In this document: one piece after another, positions 1 through 8,920 of the stretch
Numbering within the stretch: position 1 is the stretch's first letter
Layout of the letters: every line of letters begins with the position of its first letter
The notes under the pieces: model-generated
What the model saw: only the letters and a program-made list of their open reading frames with translations
What the model was told of the DNA's origin: nothing
Databases searched by the model: none
Position numbers and translations under genes: made by a program
Assembly: GCF_025137375.1 (NCBI RefSeq)
Contig: NZ_CP073720.1
Span: forward strand, 2,938,501-3,002,500
Reading direction: 5' to 3'
DNA: 64,000 nt
Source of the DNA: Dactylosporangium fulvum
Lineage (GTDB): Bacteria; Actinomycetota; Actinomycetes; Mycobacteriales; Micromonosporaceae

Positions 1-680
1 AGGTCCTGCTGCGCACCGTGGCCGCGCTGCGGCCGTACCTGCGCGCCGGCACGCCGATCGTCGGGCTCGAACCGAGCTGCACCGCCGTGTTCCGCGGCGA
101 CGCCCACGAACTGTTCCCCGGCGACCAGGACGTGCAGCGCCTGCACCGGCAGACGTTCACCCTGGCGGAACTGCTGTACGAGCACAGCCTGGGCTGGCGA
201 CCGCCGCGGGTTCCGCGCACGGCACTGATCCAGACCCACTGCCACCAGCACGCGATCCTCGGGTTCGCCGCCGACACGGCGATCCTGCGCGACGCCGGTG
301 TCGAGCCTCACGTGCTCGACTCGGGCTGCTGCGGCCTCGCCGGCAACTTCGGCTTCGAGGAGGGCCACTACGACGTCTCCGAGGCGTGCGCCGAACGGGT
401 CCTGCTTCCCGCGATCCGCGCCGCCGACCCGTCCGACGTGGTCCTCGCCGACGGGTTCAGCTGCCGTACGCAGGTCGTGCAGAACGCCACCGGCGGCCGG
501 CGCGGCATGCACCTGGCCGAGCTGTTGCGGGCCGGGCTGCGCGGCGACGACGGGCGCGCCTACCCCGAGCGCACCTGGGCGCCGCGCCCTGCTCCGTTCG
601 GTGGCGGAGTCGCCGCGCTGCTCGCTGTGGCGGGCGCTGCCGCCGGTACCGCTGTCATCCTGCGCCGGCGCGGCGGGTAA
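1..680 (+). CDS. FAD-linked oxidase / Fe-S oxidoreductase, C-terminal part (5' end outside window)
   Basis: The reading frame is open from the left edge, so this is only the last ~226 residues of a larger protein. Visible motifs are GLEPSC, CHQH and SGCCGLAGNFG, the cysteine-rich CCG-type motifs of the C-terminal Fe-S/heterodisulfide-reductase-like half of large D-lactate or glycolate oxidase-type flavoproteins. By family, the missing N-terminal part would carry an FAD-binding domain and a 4Fe-4S ferredoxin segment. The substrate cannot be told from this portion. The extreme C-terminus has a glycine/alanine-rich hydrophobic stretch followed by RRRGG, which could be a single membrane anchor. 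The codon at 18 is an internal valine, not a start. Confidence 0.8.
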   Translation, partial: VLLRTVAALRPYLRAGTPIVGLEPSCTAVFRGDAHELFPGDQDVQRLHRQTFTLAELLYEHSLGWRPPRVPRTALIQTHCHQHAILGFAADTAILRDAGVEPHVLDSGCCGLAGNFGFEEGHYDVSEACAERVLLPAIRAADPSDVVLADGFSCRTQVVQNATGGRRGMHLAELLRAGLRGDDGRAYPERTWAPRPAPFGGGVAALLAVAGAAAGTAVILRRRGG

Positions 681-851
681 GGCGGTGCGGCCGGGGTCTA
701 CCCGCACCACCTTCGCCCCGTGGACCCGGTCGGGACGTCCGCGGCGGGCAGGGGCGCAGAGGGGTGGCCGGGTGAAATGAGGGGTGACAGCCGCTGGTGA
801 ACGGGCCGCGACGTAATGATCGGGTCCAGACGCGGCGGAAGGATGTGCGGG

Positions 852-863
852 TACGGTACCGTA
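852..863. promoter_or_regulatory. Perfect 12-bp palindrome upstream of the sensor kinase
   Basis: TACGGTACCGTA is perfectly self-complementary and lies about 45 bp upstream of the kinase start at 907. It sits in an otherwise unremarkable 226-bp gap. It could be an operator, but no regulator can be assigned. Confidence 0.3.
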
Positions 864-906
864 GCCCGCGTGTCGTTCTGATCACCTTCGGTCAGGACTG
901 ATCCGA

Positions 907-2529
907 TTGATCCATTTGTCGCGCAGACCCTTGTCGGCGCAGCTCGCAGTCGTCGCCGTGTCGGTGGCCGTTGTCGTCGGGCTGGCCAGTACGGGGCTGC
1001 TGAGTCCCTGGTGGTCGCTGTTCGCCGACAACACCGGGCGGTTCGCCGCCGCGCTCGCCGCGACCCTCGCCTGTTGGATCACCGCCGCCCGGCATTCCGG
1101 CGCGCAGCGGTGGTGGCGGCTGTGGATGGGCGCCGGGACGTGCGGCTGGATGTTCGGGCAATCCGTCTGGTCCTGGTACCAACTGGTTCGCGGCGTCGGG
1201 CTGCCGTCCCCGTCGCCCGCGGACGCCGGATACCTGACCCTGCCGGTGTTCGCGCTCGCGGCGATCATCGTCCTGGCCGCCGACCAGTCCGACCAGTCCG
1301 GGCAGGGCGCGCCGCGGCGCCGCCCGGAGCAGCTGGTGATGGTCCTCGACGGGCTCATTGTCGTGGGTGCGTTGTTCGTGTTCACCTGGGCCACCACGCT
1401 CAGGCCGGTGGTGCGGGCCGGTGCGGCCACCCCGTTCGCCTTCTCGGTCGCGATCGCCTACCCGGTCACCGAACTGCTGCTGACCGTCATCGTCATCCTG
1501 CTCATCGCCGCAGCCGCGTCGGCGGCGAACCGGTTACAGCTGGTCATCCTCGCAGCCGGGCTGTTCTGCCTGGCGTTCTCGGACAGCATCTTCGCGTACC
1601 AGGTGTCCGCGGGCGCGCACAGCATGCCGCTGCTGGCCAATGCCGGGTTCGTCGCCGGGCACGGGCTCATCGCGATCGCCGCGCTGACCCCGACCCCGAC
1701 CCGGGAAGCGCCGCGCTGGGTGGTGCGCCCGCACGCCCGCTGGGGCCACCTGTTGCTGCCGTACGTGCCGGTCGCCGGCACGGGCGTGCTGTTGATCGTG
1801 CAGCTCGTCCGGGGTATCCGGATGGACAGCGTCGAGATCGTCGTCGTGACCGTGGTCATCTCGCTGCTGATCATCCGCCAGGCGGTCACGCTCGTGCAGA
1901 GCGCCTACCTCGTCGCGTCGAGGGCGCGACTTGTGCTCGCCACCGACCAGACCCGCCGGCAGCTCGAGCGCGATCTGCACGATGGCGTCCAGCAGCGACT
2001 CATCTCGCTGGGGCTGGACATCCGCCGGGCCGAGGCGAACGTGCCGCCGGAGCTGACGCAGCTTCGGCAGCAGCTGTCCGCCGTCGTGTCCGGGTTGAGC
2101 GGCACGGTCGACGACGTGCGGGAGCTCTCACGCGGCGTACACCCGGCGATCCTCACCGAGGGCGGCCTGCGACCCGCGCTGCGCACGCTGGCCCGCCGCT
2201 GCGCCGTCCCGGTGGAGCTCGACGTGCAGGTGGACGGCCGGCAGCCGGAACCGGTCGAGGTCGCGGCCTACTACGTGGCGGCGGAGGCGCTGACGAACGC
2301 CACCAAGTATGCCCAGGCCACGCTCATCCACGTCTGCGCGCAGGTCCGGGGTAGGAACCTGTACCTGACGGTGCGCGACGACGGTATCGGTGGCGCGGAC
2401 CCGAAGCGCGGCACAGGTCTCATCGGACTGACCGACCGCGTCGAAGCACTCGGCGGCACGCTGACCGTCGAGAGCCCGGCCGGCCAGGGCACCCGCCTGC
2501 AGGCCGAGATCCCACTCGACCAACGGTGA
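907..2529 (+). CDS. Membrane sensor histidine kinase (HisKA_3/NarX-DesK type), orphan
   Basis: The protein is 540 residues. About nine to ten hydrophobic segments fill the first ~330 residues without a recognisable periplasmic sensor domain. A HisKA_3 dimerisation box follows (ERDLHDGVQQR, phospho-accepting His at about residue 358), then a HATPase domain ending in GTGLIGLTDRVEALGG. This is the architecture of two-component kinases that normally pair with LuxR/NarL-type response regulators, but no response regulator lies next to it. The start is a TTG at 907 with no convincing Shine-Dalgarno, so a slightly later start is possible. The input signal is unknown. The catalytic domain closely resembles that of the kinase at 48363-50321. 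Confidence 0.85.
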   Translation: MIHLSRRPLSAQLAVVAVSVAVVVGLASTGLLSPWWSLFADNTGRFAAALAATLACWITAARHSGAQRWWRLWMGAGTCGWMFGQSVWSWYQLVRGVGLPSPSPADAGYLTLPVFALAAIIVLAADQSDQSGQGAPRRRPEQLVMVLDGLIVVGALFVFTWATTLRPVVRAGAATPFAFSVAIAYPVTELLLTVIVILLIAAAASAANRLQLVILAAGLFCLAFSDSIFAYQVSAGAHSMPLLANAGFVAGHGLIAIAALTPTPTREAPRWVVRPHARWGHLLLPYVPVAGTGVLLIVQLVRGIRMDSVEIVVVTVVISLLIIRQAVTLVQSAYLVASRARLVLATDQTRRQLERDLHDGVQQRLISLGLDIRRAEANVPPELTQLRQQLSAVVSGLSGTVDDVRELSRGVHPAILTEGGLRPALRTLARRCAVPVELDVQVDGRQPEPVEVAAYYVAAEALTNATKYAQATLIHVCAQVRGRNLYLTVRDDGIGGADPKRGTGLIGLTDRVEALGGTLTVESPAGQGTRLQAEIPLDQR

Positions 2530-2657
2530 CCAGGTCGCCCGGATCCCCTCGAGCGGTGGGCTTGGCCGGGCCACGAGCGGGTAGGCCAGGCGAGCGGGGA
2601 TGACGACAGCGGGAACGCCGGCGACCGGCGTACCGGTGGAGGAGAGGACGCCTGGCG

Positions 2658-3014
2658 ATGCAAGAGCGCTTCAGCCTGCGCAACCTGTACCTGTATCTCG
2701 TCTGCCTGATCACGCTGGTGATCGCGATCTTCGCCGGCGTGGGAGTCGTCCGCAACGCGGTCGAACTGGCGTACCCGGAACCCGGCCACCACGTCCCGAT
2801 GCTCGGCGAGGAGCCGGGCATGAGCGCCGAGGACCAGCAGCGCCTTCACCGGGCGATCCAGGACTCGCAGCGACGCCAATCCGTGCTCGGCCTGATCAGC
2901 TCCGGCGCGCTGCTGCTGATCGCCGGTCCCGTGTACGTCTACCACTGGCGGCGTGTCCAGGCGGAACTGCCGTCGCGGCAGGCCCCGCCGGAAGAGCCGC
3001 GAGCACCGGCGTGA
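2658..3014 (+). CDS. Small membrane protein with two predicted TM helices
   Basis: The product is 118 residues. A hydrophobic helix lies at about residues 8-30 (LYLYLVCLITLVIAIFAGVG) and a second at about 75-93 (VLGLISSGALLLIAGPVYVY). Between them is a charged, probably extracytoplasmic segment, and a short basic/proline-rich tail ends the protein. The N-terminal pattern resembles the DUF5671-type membrane segments of actinobacteria, but this is a weak resemblance. It follows the sensor kinase by ~130 bp on the same strand and could be co-transcribed. No enzymatic motif is present and function is unknown. Confidence 0.65.
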   Translation: MQERFSLRNLYLYLVCLITLVIAIFAGVGVVRNAVELAYPEPGHHVPMLGEEPGMSAEDQQRLHRAIQDSQRRQSVLGLISSGALLLIAGPVYVYHWRRVQAELPSRQAPPEEPRAPA

Positions 3015-3149
3015 GGATCGCCGGCGGGACAATCTGTGGGTTTCGTTAAGTGTCGCTTAGATCCCACTCCCGGCGGTACCGCCGCCGAGACGGTCCCGTT
3101 ATGTTGGGCTCGCCTGCCGGATGTCGTCGCCCAGCGGGGTGACCCGGAC

Positions 3150-3340
3150 AGGCGCCGTCGAGTCGGCGGTCCGGCGTCCCGGTCACGGGTGGCGGGCGGC
3201 CGAGCCGGGGACCCACCTGGGCGAGCGATCGCCCCGGGGCGAATCCGTGGCGCGGCGCCGGCACCGTGCCGACGCGTGTGACCACCACGGTAGGGCGCCT
3301 TCTTCTCGCCCGAGCCCGTCAGCTCACCCGGTAGGCGGTC
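3150..3340 (+). promoter_or_regulatory. c-di-AMP riboswitch (ydaO/yuaA class) in the leader of the NlpC/P60 gene
   Basis: The 345-bp gap before the cell-wall hydrolase gene contains the conserved blocks of the ydaO-yuaA aptamer in order: CGTCCCGGTCACGG (from about 3175), GGGGACCCACCTGGG (about 3207-3221), GGGGCGAATCC (about 3236-3246), and CCCGAGCCCGTCAGCTCACC (3309-3328) followed by CGGTAGGCG. The class binds cyclic di-AMP and in actinobacteria typically sits upstream of resuscitation-promoting-factor and NlpC/P60 cell-wall hydrolase genes, switching them off when c-di-AMP is high. The Shine-Dalgarno AGAAGGA (about 3346-3352) follows directly. The exact 5' boundary is approximate. Confidence 0.85.
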
Positions 3341-3359
3341 CCAAAAGAAGGAACCCGCC

Positions 3360-4340
3360 GTGTTCAACGGACGAACGCTCCTGCGTTCCCTGCTGGTCGG
3401 AGCTACCGTGGCGGTGGTCGTGGCGCCCGCCTGCGCCGCGCACGCCGACCCGACGGCGGCCGAGATCCAGGCCCAGATCGACGACGGCAACCGCAAGGTC
3501 GAGCTCGTCGTCGAGCAGTACAACAAGGTCAACGGCGACCTCACCGTGACGCAGACGGCGCTGGCTGACCTCGACGCGAAGCTGCGCCCGCTCCAGGCGA
3601 AGATGGAGGCCGCCCAGGTCAACGTCGAGCAGGTCGCGGTGTCCGCCTACAAGACCGGCAGCAACCTGCGGACGCTGTCCGTGGTGCTCGGCGCCGGCTC
3701 GTCGGACCACTTCGTCGACCAGCTCGGCACCCTCCGGCAGATCTCGCACAACCAGCTGGTCGAGCTCGACACGTTCAAGACCGCGAAACACGCCTACGAC
3801 GCCGAGCGGCAGCGGCTCGACGGACTGCTCGCGGCCCAGCAGGCGCAGAAGACCGAGCTGGAGACCCGCCGCAAGCAGATCGAGGCCGACATCGCCCGGC
3901 TGGACGCGTTGCAGGACAAGGTCAACGCCGCCACCGCGGCCGCCGCGCAGAAGCCGCCGGCCGCGAGCCCGCCCGCCACGAAGCCGCCCGCGGTGTCCGG
4001 CGCGGCCGGCAAGGCGGTGAGCTATGCATGGGCACAGTTGGGCAAGAAGTACGTCTGGGGCGCCGCCGGCCCGAACTCGTTCGACTGCTCGGGCTTGACG
4101 ATGATGGCCTGGAAGGCGGCCGGGGTGACGCTGCCGCACAACGCCGCCCAGCAGTGGCAGAAGGTCCGCCACATCAGCCGCAGCCAGCTCGCCCCGGGTG
4201 ACCTGGTCTTCTACAACGGCCTCGGGCACGTCGGCATCTACATCGGCAACAACCAGATCATCCACGCTCCGAACAGCCGCACCGTGGTCAAGGTCGCCCC
4301 GATCGACGTCGACCCGCTGTACGGCTACGGCCGCCCGTAA
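3360..4340 (+). CDS. Secreted NlpC/P60 peptidoglycan endopeptidase (RipA-like)
   Basis: The product is 326 residues from a GTG start with a good Shine-Dalgarno 8 bp upstream. It has a Sec signal peptide (cleavage probably after ...CAAHA, about residue 29) and a long heptad-rich coiled coil (about 35-200). An alanine/proline linker then leads to an NlpC/P60 domain (about 215-326). The catalytic Cys (about 243, FDCSGLTMMAW) and His (about 290, GHVGIYIG) are present, with a third polar His near 302. Family members cut the D-iGlu-mDAP bond in stem peptides during septation, germination or resuscitation, and the coiled coil is often auto-inhibitory. The c-di-AMP riboswitch upstream supports a wall-remodelling role. 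Confidence 0.92.
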   Translation: MFNGRTLLRSLLVGATVAVVVAPACAAHADPTAAEIQAQIDDGNRKVELVVEQYNKVNGDLTVTQTALADLDAKLRPLQAKMEAAQVNVEQVAVSAYKTGSNLRTLSVVLGAGSSDHFVDQLGTLRQISHNQLVELDTFKTAKHAYDAERQRLDGLLAAQQAQKTELETRRKQIEADIARLDALQDKVNAATAAAAQKPPAASPPATKPPAVSGAAGKAVSYAWAQLGKKYVWGAAGPNSFDCSGLTMMAWKAAGVTLPHNAAQQWQKVRHISRSQLAPGDLVFYNGLGHVGIYIGNNQIIHAPNSRTVVKVAPIDVDPLYGYGRP

Positions 4341-4352
4341 CGAGCGGCTTGC

Positions 4353-4406
4353 GAGCGGGGCGGACCTGACGGCACCACAGCGTGCCTGTCCTCGTCCGCC
4401 CCGCTC
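4353..4406. terminator. Bidirectional hairpin terminator between convergent genes
   Basis: A perfect 13-bp inverted repeat (GAGCGGGGCGGAC at 4353-4365 and its complement at 4394-4406) encloses a smaller GGCAC/GTGCC stem. It lies between the stop codons of the convergent NlpC/P60 and monooxygenase genes. Confidence 0.75.
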
Positions 4407-4458
4407 CGAACGGCGCACGGACACCGTCGCCGGCCTGCTGGACGGCCGGCGGCCGGGG

Positions 4459-5712
4459 TCACCGACGTGCGGCCAGATGGCCGGCGAGGTGCTCGATCAC
4501 CTCTCGGGCGTCGTCCTCGACGCCATGGATGAAGGTGGACTTGCGCCGGCGCAGCACGGGCAGGCCCAGCGCATAGAGGCCCGGGCTGTCGAGCACGCCG
4601 CCGTTGTGGTCGAGCCGGCCCTTCGCGTCGAGGACGGGCACGTCGAGCCATGCGTAGTCCGGCCGGAAGCCGGTCGCCCACACGATCGTGCGGATCTCGC
4701 CGCTGTGCAGGTCGAGCTGCAACCGGGTCGACTCCGGCACCCGGGTCGGCGGGAGGCGCTCCGGCGGCCCGGCCTCGGCGGTGTGACCGGCGGTCCGGGC
4801 CCAGGAGTCGAACGTGTCCAGCAGGCGCTCCATCTTGAGGTCGGCGAGCGAGAACACGTTGCGCAGGCCGCCGGAGAACAGCGCGCGGCCGTCCCGCACA
4901 GCCGCCCACCGGCCCACCAGTTCGACGCCCATCGCGGTGAGCGCGTTGAGGTCGAGGGTGTTGCGCTCCGGTGTTCCGGCGAGCTGCGGCGAGGGCAGCC
5001 GCCGGGCCCGGGTGAGGTCGTCGATCTCGTCGTACCGCTGGTCCCACACCCCCGACGCGTCCATCCACCACAGCACGTCACGGCCGCGGTACACGCGGGG
5101 CAGCCGGACGTGCTCCCCGACCGAGAGGGTCACCGGCCGGCCCGACCGCTGCAGCTCGGCCGCCAGCTGCACGCCGGTCGCCGACGCGCCCACGACGAGC
5201 ACGCCGCCGTCCGGGAGCTTTTCGGGTCCGCGGTAGTCGAACGGCGTGAGCTGCTCGACGGAGCCCGGCACCGCGTCGTGGAACTGCGGCACGGTCGGAC
5301 GATTGCACGCGCCGCTCGCGACGACCACGGCCCGGCAGCGGATCTCGCCGCTGCCGGTCGTCACGTGGTAGCCGTCGCCGGTGCGCCGCACCGACGTGAC
5401 GTTTGTGCCGGTCCGGACGGGAGCGCGGGAGACGGCGGCGAAGCGCTCGATGAAGTCGACCACTTCGCCCGCCGTCATGTACCCGTCGGGATCCGGGCCT
5501 TCGTAGCGGTGGCCCGGCAGGCGGCACTGCCAGTTCGGGGTGAGCAGCCGCAGGGAGTCCCACCGTTCGCGCCGCCACGAGTTCGCCACCTCGCCGCGTT
5601 CCAGCACGACGTGGTCGATCGACCGGTCGCTGAGAAACCGGCTCGCGGCGAGGCCGGCGTGGCCGGCGCCGATGACGACCGTGGTGACGCGCTCGATGGC
5701 TCGGCCCTCCAA
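4459..5712 (-). CDS. Flavin-dependent monooxygenase / FAD-NAD(P)H oxidoreductase (CzcO/FMO-like)
   Basis: The product is 417 residues. The N-terminus carries the Rossmann FAD motif (VVIGAGHAGLAASRFL), and a second dinucleotide motif (VVVGASATGVQLAAEL, about residues 175-190) is the NADPH site of FMO-like enzymes. A late ATGFRPDYAWL motif is typical of this superfamily. Related proteins are annotated as flavin-containing or Baeyer-Villiger-like monooxygenases, or as putative flavoprotein CzcO; substrates range from amines to ketones. It starts 10 bp after the OsmC gene stop, so the two form an operon read from the shared promoter near 6300. A slightly downstream start (VTTVVIGAG) is possible. 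Confidence 0.85.
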   Translation of the reverse strand: MEGRAIERVTTVVIGAGHAGLAASRFLSDRSIDHVVLERGEVANSWRRERWDSLRLLTPNWQCRLPGHRYEGPDPDGYMTAGEVVDFIERFAAVSRAPVRTGTNVTSVRRTGDGYHVTTGSGEIRCRAVVVASGACNRPTVPQFHDAVPGSVEQLTPFDYRGPEKLPDGGVLVVGASATGVQLAAELQRSGRPVTLSVGEHVRLPRVYRGRDVLWWMDASGVWDQRYDEIDDLTRARRLPSPQLAGTPERNTLDLNALTAMGVELVGRWAAVRDGRALFSGGLRNVFSLADLKMERLLDTFDSWARTAGHTAEAGPPERLPPTRVPESTRLQLDLHSGEIRTIVWATGFRPDYAWLDVPVLDAKGRLDHNGGVLDSPGLYALGLPVLRRRKSTFIHGVEDDAREVIEHLAGHLAARR

Positions 5713-5722
5713 CGTCGACCGG

Positions 5723-6271
5723 TCAGGCGACTTCGACGGTGACGTTCGTCGGGTTGGTGAGCGCGTCGAAAACGGCGGAGCGCTTCTGGGACTGGGCCAC
5801 CAGCGCTTCGATCTCCTGCTGCGAGGCGTCGGCGTCGATGTTGAACGTCACCTTGATGTCGTTGAACCCGTTGCGGACGTCGCTGTCGACGCCGAGGATG
5901 CCCCGGATGTCGTGCTGGCCCTCGACGACCGACTCGACGGAGCGCAGCTGGATGCCGCGGTTCTGCGCGACGGACGCCACGCCCGCCGTCAGGCAGCTCG
6001 CCAGGCCGACGAGCAGGTATTCGATCGGCGTGATGCCGTTGTCCTCCGCCGCGAAGACCGCGGGGTGGTCGGCGTCGAACACGGCTTCGGTCTTGTGGCT
6101 CTGCTCCTGGCCGAGACCGAAGAACTGCTGGATCCGCGTGGTGCTGTGGACGCCGTGCTGCCACTTGGACGAGGCCCGCCAGGTGAACTGCGCGGCCTCC
6201 GGCGCGTCCTTCAGCACGGTCCGCGCGTCGAGCAGTGCCTGCACGTTGACGCCGTTCTCAACCGTGGTCAT
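5723..6271 (-). CDS. OsmC-family peroxide/thiol-stress protein
   Basis: The product is 182 residues with the OsmC/Ohr fold features: a ThrAla-Val-acid segment (EAVFDADHPAVFAAEDNGITPIEYLL), a conserved cysteine in GLASCLTAGVAS, and the C-terminal alternating strand region (VTFNIDADASQQEIEALVAQSQ). OsmC-family proteins reduce organic hydroperoxides through a two-cysteine mechanism, but this one shows only the GLASC cysteine clearly. It may therefore be an OsmC-like protein without full peroxidase function. It is the first gene of an operon with the downstream flavin monooxygenase and is divergent from metX. Confidence 0.85.
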   Translation of the reverse strand: MTTVENGVNVQALLDARTVLKDAPEAAQFTWRASSKWQHGVHSTTRIQQFFGLGQEQSHKTEAVFDADHPAVFAAEDNGITPIEYLLVGLASCLTAGVASVAQNRGIQLRSVESVVEGQHDIRGILGVDSDVRNGFNDIKVTFNIDADASQQEIEALVAQSQKRSAVFDALTNPTNVTVEVA

Positions 6272-6301
6272 GTCGCGTAATGCTCCCTTCGGTCCACCAT
6301 A

Positions 6302-6315
6302 ATCCCGGTCGGGAT
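6302..6315. promoter_or_regulatory. Palindrome in the osmC/metX divergent promoter
   Basis: ATCCCG-GT-CGGGAT is a perfect inverted repeat in the 77-90 bp gap between the two divergent genes. It is well placed to act as an operator for either direction. The regulator is unknown. Confidence 0.4.
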
Positions 6316-6347
6316 GGTTGACAGTACATCGGCCGGACGGTTCCGGC

Positions 6348-6353
6348 TATGAT
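6348..6353 (+). promoter_or_regulatory. -10 hexamer TATGAT for leaderless metX
   Basis: TATGAT ends 7 nt before the ATG at 6361, the spacing expected when transcription begins at the start codon itself. The in-frame ATG at 6349 overlaps this hexamer and is therefore less likely to be used. Confidence 0.45.
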
Positions 6354-6360
6354 CGCGGCC

Positions 6361-7563
6361 ATGGGACCAGCCTCGACACGCGCGACCGGCTCGGTCGGCC
6401 TTGTCGAGACGCAATACGCCGACCTGCCCGAACCGATCCGGCTCGACTGCGGACGGGATCTGCACCCTGTCCGCGTGGCCTATGAGACGTACGGCACTCT
6501 GTCACCCGATCGGGACAACGTCATCCTGGTGTGCCACGCGCTCAGCGGCGACGCCCACGCGGCCGGCCTGTCGAAGACGCCCGGGGAGAGCGCCCGCGAC
6601 GGGTTCGGGGCGGAGGACCGCGACGGTGTGGCCGGCAAGGGTCTCGGATGGTGGGACGGGATGATCGGCCCCGGTAAGGCGTTCGACACCGACCGCTACT
6701 TCGTCGTCTCCACGAACCTGCTCGGCGGTTGCCGGGGGACGACCGGACCGTCCTCGACCGACCCGGCGACCGGCCGGCCGTACGGGTCGGACTTCCCGGT
6801 CATCACCGTCGCGGACATGGTGCGCACCGAGCGGGCGCTGCTCGACGTCCTCGGCATCGAGCGGCTCGCCGCGGTGGCGGGTGGCTCGCTGGGCGGGATG
6901 CAGGCACTGGAATGGGCGGTGCTGTTCCCCGACCAGGTTGACGCCGTCGTGGCGATCGCCAGCACGCACGCGCTGCACCCGCAGGGCGTGTCCTGGAACG
7001 CGATCGCCCGTGAGGCGATCATGCGCGACCCGGCCTGGCAGGGCGGTCACTACCACGGCACCGGCCGCGCGCCCGACGCCGGCATGGGCGTGGCGCGGAT
7101 GGTCGGCCACGTCACCTACCTGTCCGCGACCTCGATGGGTGACAAGTTCGGCCGGCGGCTGCAGGACGCCGACGACATCCGCTACACGATCGCCGAGCCG
7201 GATTTCCAGGTCGAGAGCTACCTGCGCCACCAGGCCGCGACGTTCGTCAAACGCTTCGACGCCAACACGTATCTCTACACCTCGCGCGCGCTGACCTATT
7301 TCGACCTGGCGCGGCAGCACGGTGGCGGGTCGCTCGCCCGGGCGCTCGACGGCGTCACGGCGCGGACGCTGCTCATCGCGTTCAGCTCCGACTGGCTCTA
7401 TCCGCCGTCCGCGTCGCAGGAGATCGAGGACGCGCTGCTGGCTCACGGCAAGCCCGTCGAGTTCCAGGTGATCGACGCGCCGTACGGTCACGACTGCTTC
7501 CTGCTCGAAGAGGCGCGACAGACGCCGATCATCCGCCGCTTTCTGGGCGGTACAGCCGCGTGA
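6361..7563 (+). CDS. metX: Homoserine O-acetyltransferase
   Basis: The product is about 400 residues with the alpha/beta-hydrolase fold of MetX. It transfers acetyl from acetyl-CoA to L-homoserine, the first committed step of methionine synthesis. The nucleophile Ser (about residue 176) lies in GGSLGGMQALEW, and the C-terminal YGHDCFLLE motif contains the catalytic His. NLLGGCRGTTGPSS is also characteristic of the family. It is followed 20 bp later by the O-acetylhomoserine sulfhydrylase gene, which uses its product. The start at 6361 is preferred because a -10 hexamer overlaps the alternative ATG at 6349. Confidence 0.95.
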   Translation: MGPASTRATGSVGLVETQYADLPEPIRLDCGRDLHPVRVAYETYGTLSPDRDNVILVCHALSGDAHAAGLSKTPGESARDGFGAEDRDGVAGKGLGWWDGMIGPGKAFDTDRYFVVSTNLLGGCRGTTGPSSTDPATGRPYGSDFPVITVADMVRTERALLDVLGIERLAAVAGGSLGGMQALEWAVLFPDQVDAVVAIASTHALHPQGVSWNAIAREAIMRDPAWQGGHYHGTGRAPDAGMGVARMVGHVTYLSATSMGDKFGRRLQDADDIRYTIAEPDFQVESYLRHQAATFVKRFDANTYLYTSRALTYFDLARQHGGGSLARALDGVTARTLLIAFSSDWLYPPSASQEIEDALLAHGKPVEFQVIDAPYGHDCFLLEEARQTPIIRRFLGGTAA

Positions 7564-7582
7564 CGTCGAGGAAAGAGGCACC

Positions 7583-8920
7583 GTGACCGACAAGCCCCTC
7601 CGTGCCGAGGAGGCCCGCGAGTTCGGGTTCGAGACCCGGCAACTGCACGCCGGGCAGCGGCCCGACCCCAACACGGGTGCCCGGGCCGTGCCGATCTTCC
7701 AGACGACCAGCTACGTCTTCGAGGACCCGGAGTCGGCGGCGGCGTACTTCAACCTGCAGGAGTACGGCAACACGTACTCACGCATCATGAACCCGACCGT
7801 CGCGGTGTTCGAGGAGCGGGTGGCGAACCTCGAAGGCGGCTGCGGCGCGGTGGCGTTCGCCAGCGGGATCGCCGCCCAGGCGGCCGCGTTGTTCACGCTG
7901 CTACAGCCGGGCGACCACGTCGTTTCGTCCTCGGCACTCTACGGCGGGACGGTGAACCAGCTCAAACATCTGCTGCGCAAGATGAGCGTCGAGCTGACGT
8001 GGGTCGATCCCGACGATCCGGACGCATGGCGGCGGGCGATCCGCGCGAACACCAAGGCGTTCTTCGGCGAGACGATCGGCAACCCCGCCGGGAACGTGCT
8101 CGACATCGAGACCGTCGCGGCCGTCGCGCACGAGCACGACCTGCCGCTGATCGTGGACAACACGTTCGCGACGCCGTATCTGTGCCGCCCGATCGAGTGG
8201 GGCGCCGACATCGTGATCCACTCGGCGACCAAGTTCATCGGCGGCCACGGCACGAGCATCGGCGGCGTCGTCGTCGAGGCGGGCACGTTCAACTGGTCCA
8301 ACGGGCGGTTCCCGGTGATCGCGGATCCGTCGCCGGCGTACCACGGCCTGCAGTTCCACGAGACGTTCGGGACCTACGGCTACCTGATGAAGCTGCGCGC
8401 CGAGACCCTGCGCGACCTCGGCGGAGCGCTTTCGCCGTTCAACGCGTTCCTGTTCCTGCAGGGGCTCGAGACCCTGTCGCTGCGGATGGAACGTCACGTC
8501 ACCAACGCACGGGCGGTCGCGGCGTTCCTCGAGTCGCACGAGCTCGCGGCCGACGTGTCCTACCCCGGCCTGCCGGGCAGCAGGTACCGTCCGCTGGTGG
8601 AGAAGTACCTGCCGCGCGGCGCGGGCGCGGTGTTCTCGTTCGAGTGCGCCGGCGGCCGCGACGGCGGGCAGGACCTCATCCGCGGCGTGACGCTCTGGTC
8701 CCACCTGGCGAACGTCGGCGACGCGAAGAGCCTGATCATCCACCCGGCCAGCACGACGCACCGCCAGCTGGGCGACGACGAGCTCCGCGCGGCCGGCGTC
8801 GCACCGGGGACGGTGCGGCTGTCGGTCGGCACCGAATCCGTCGACGATCTGATCTGGGACCTCGAGCAGGGCTTCGCCCACGTCGCCGCGTCGGCGGCAA
8901 GAAGGGTGGCGACGGCATGA
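7583..8920 (+). CDS. metY: O-acetyl-L-homoserine sulfhydrylase (PLP-dependent)
   Basis: The product is 445 residues from a GTG start preceded by GAGGAAAGAGG. It is a Cys/Met-metabolism PLP enzyme: [22 protein letters not shown] at the N-terminus is typical of MetY, and the PLP lysine lies in [11 protein letters not shown] (about residue 217). It makes homocysteine from O-acetylhomoserine and sulfide. It is co-transcribed with metX and overlaps the next gene by ATGA. No S-box or cobalamin leader was seen upstream of the operon, so control probably lies in the short osmC-metX intergenic region. Confidence 0.95.
   Translation: MTDKPLRAEEAREFGFETRQLHAGQRPDPNTGARAVPIFQTTSYVFEDPESAAAYFNLQEYGNTYSRIMNPTVAVFEERVANLEGGCGAVAFASGIAAQAAALFTLLQPGDHVVSSSALYGGTVNQLKHLLRKMSVELTWVDPDDPDAWRRAIRANTKAFFGETIGNPAGNVLDIETVAAVAHEHDLPLIVDNTFATPYLCRPIEWGADIVIHSATKFIGGHGTSIGGVVVEAGTFNWSNGRFPVIADPSPAYHGLQFHETFGTYGYLMKLRAETLRDLGGALSPFNAFLFLQGLETLSLRMERHVTNARAVAAFLESHELAADVSYPGLPGSRYRPLVEKYLPRGAGAVFSFECAGGRDGGQDLIRGVTLWSHLANVGDAKSLIIHPASTTHRQLGDDELRAAGVAPGTVRLSVGTESVDDLIWDLEQGFAHVAASAARRVATA

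Noticed and set aside
6318-6323. TTGACA as the -35 of metX
   Set aside because: It is 24 bp from TATGAT, too far for a standard promoter. It may belong to another start or be fortuitous.
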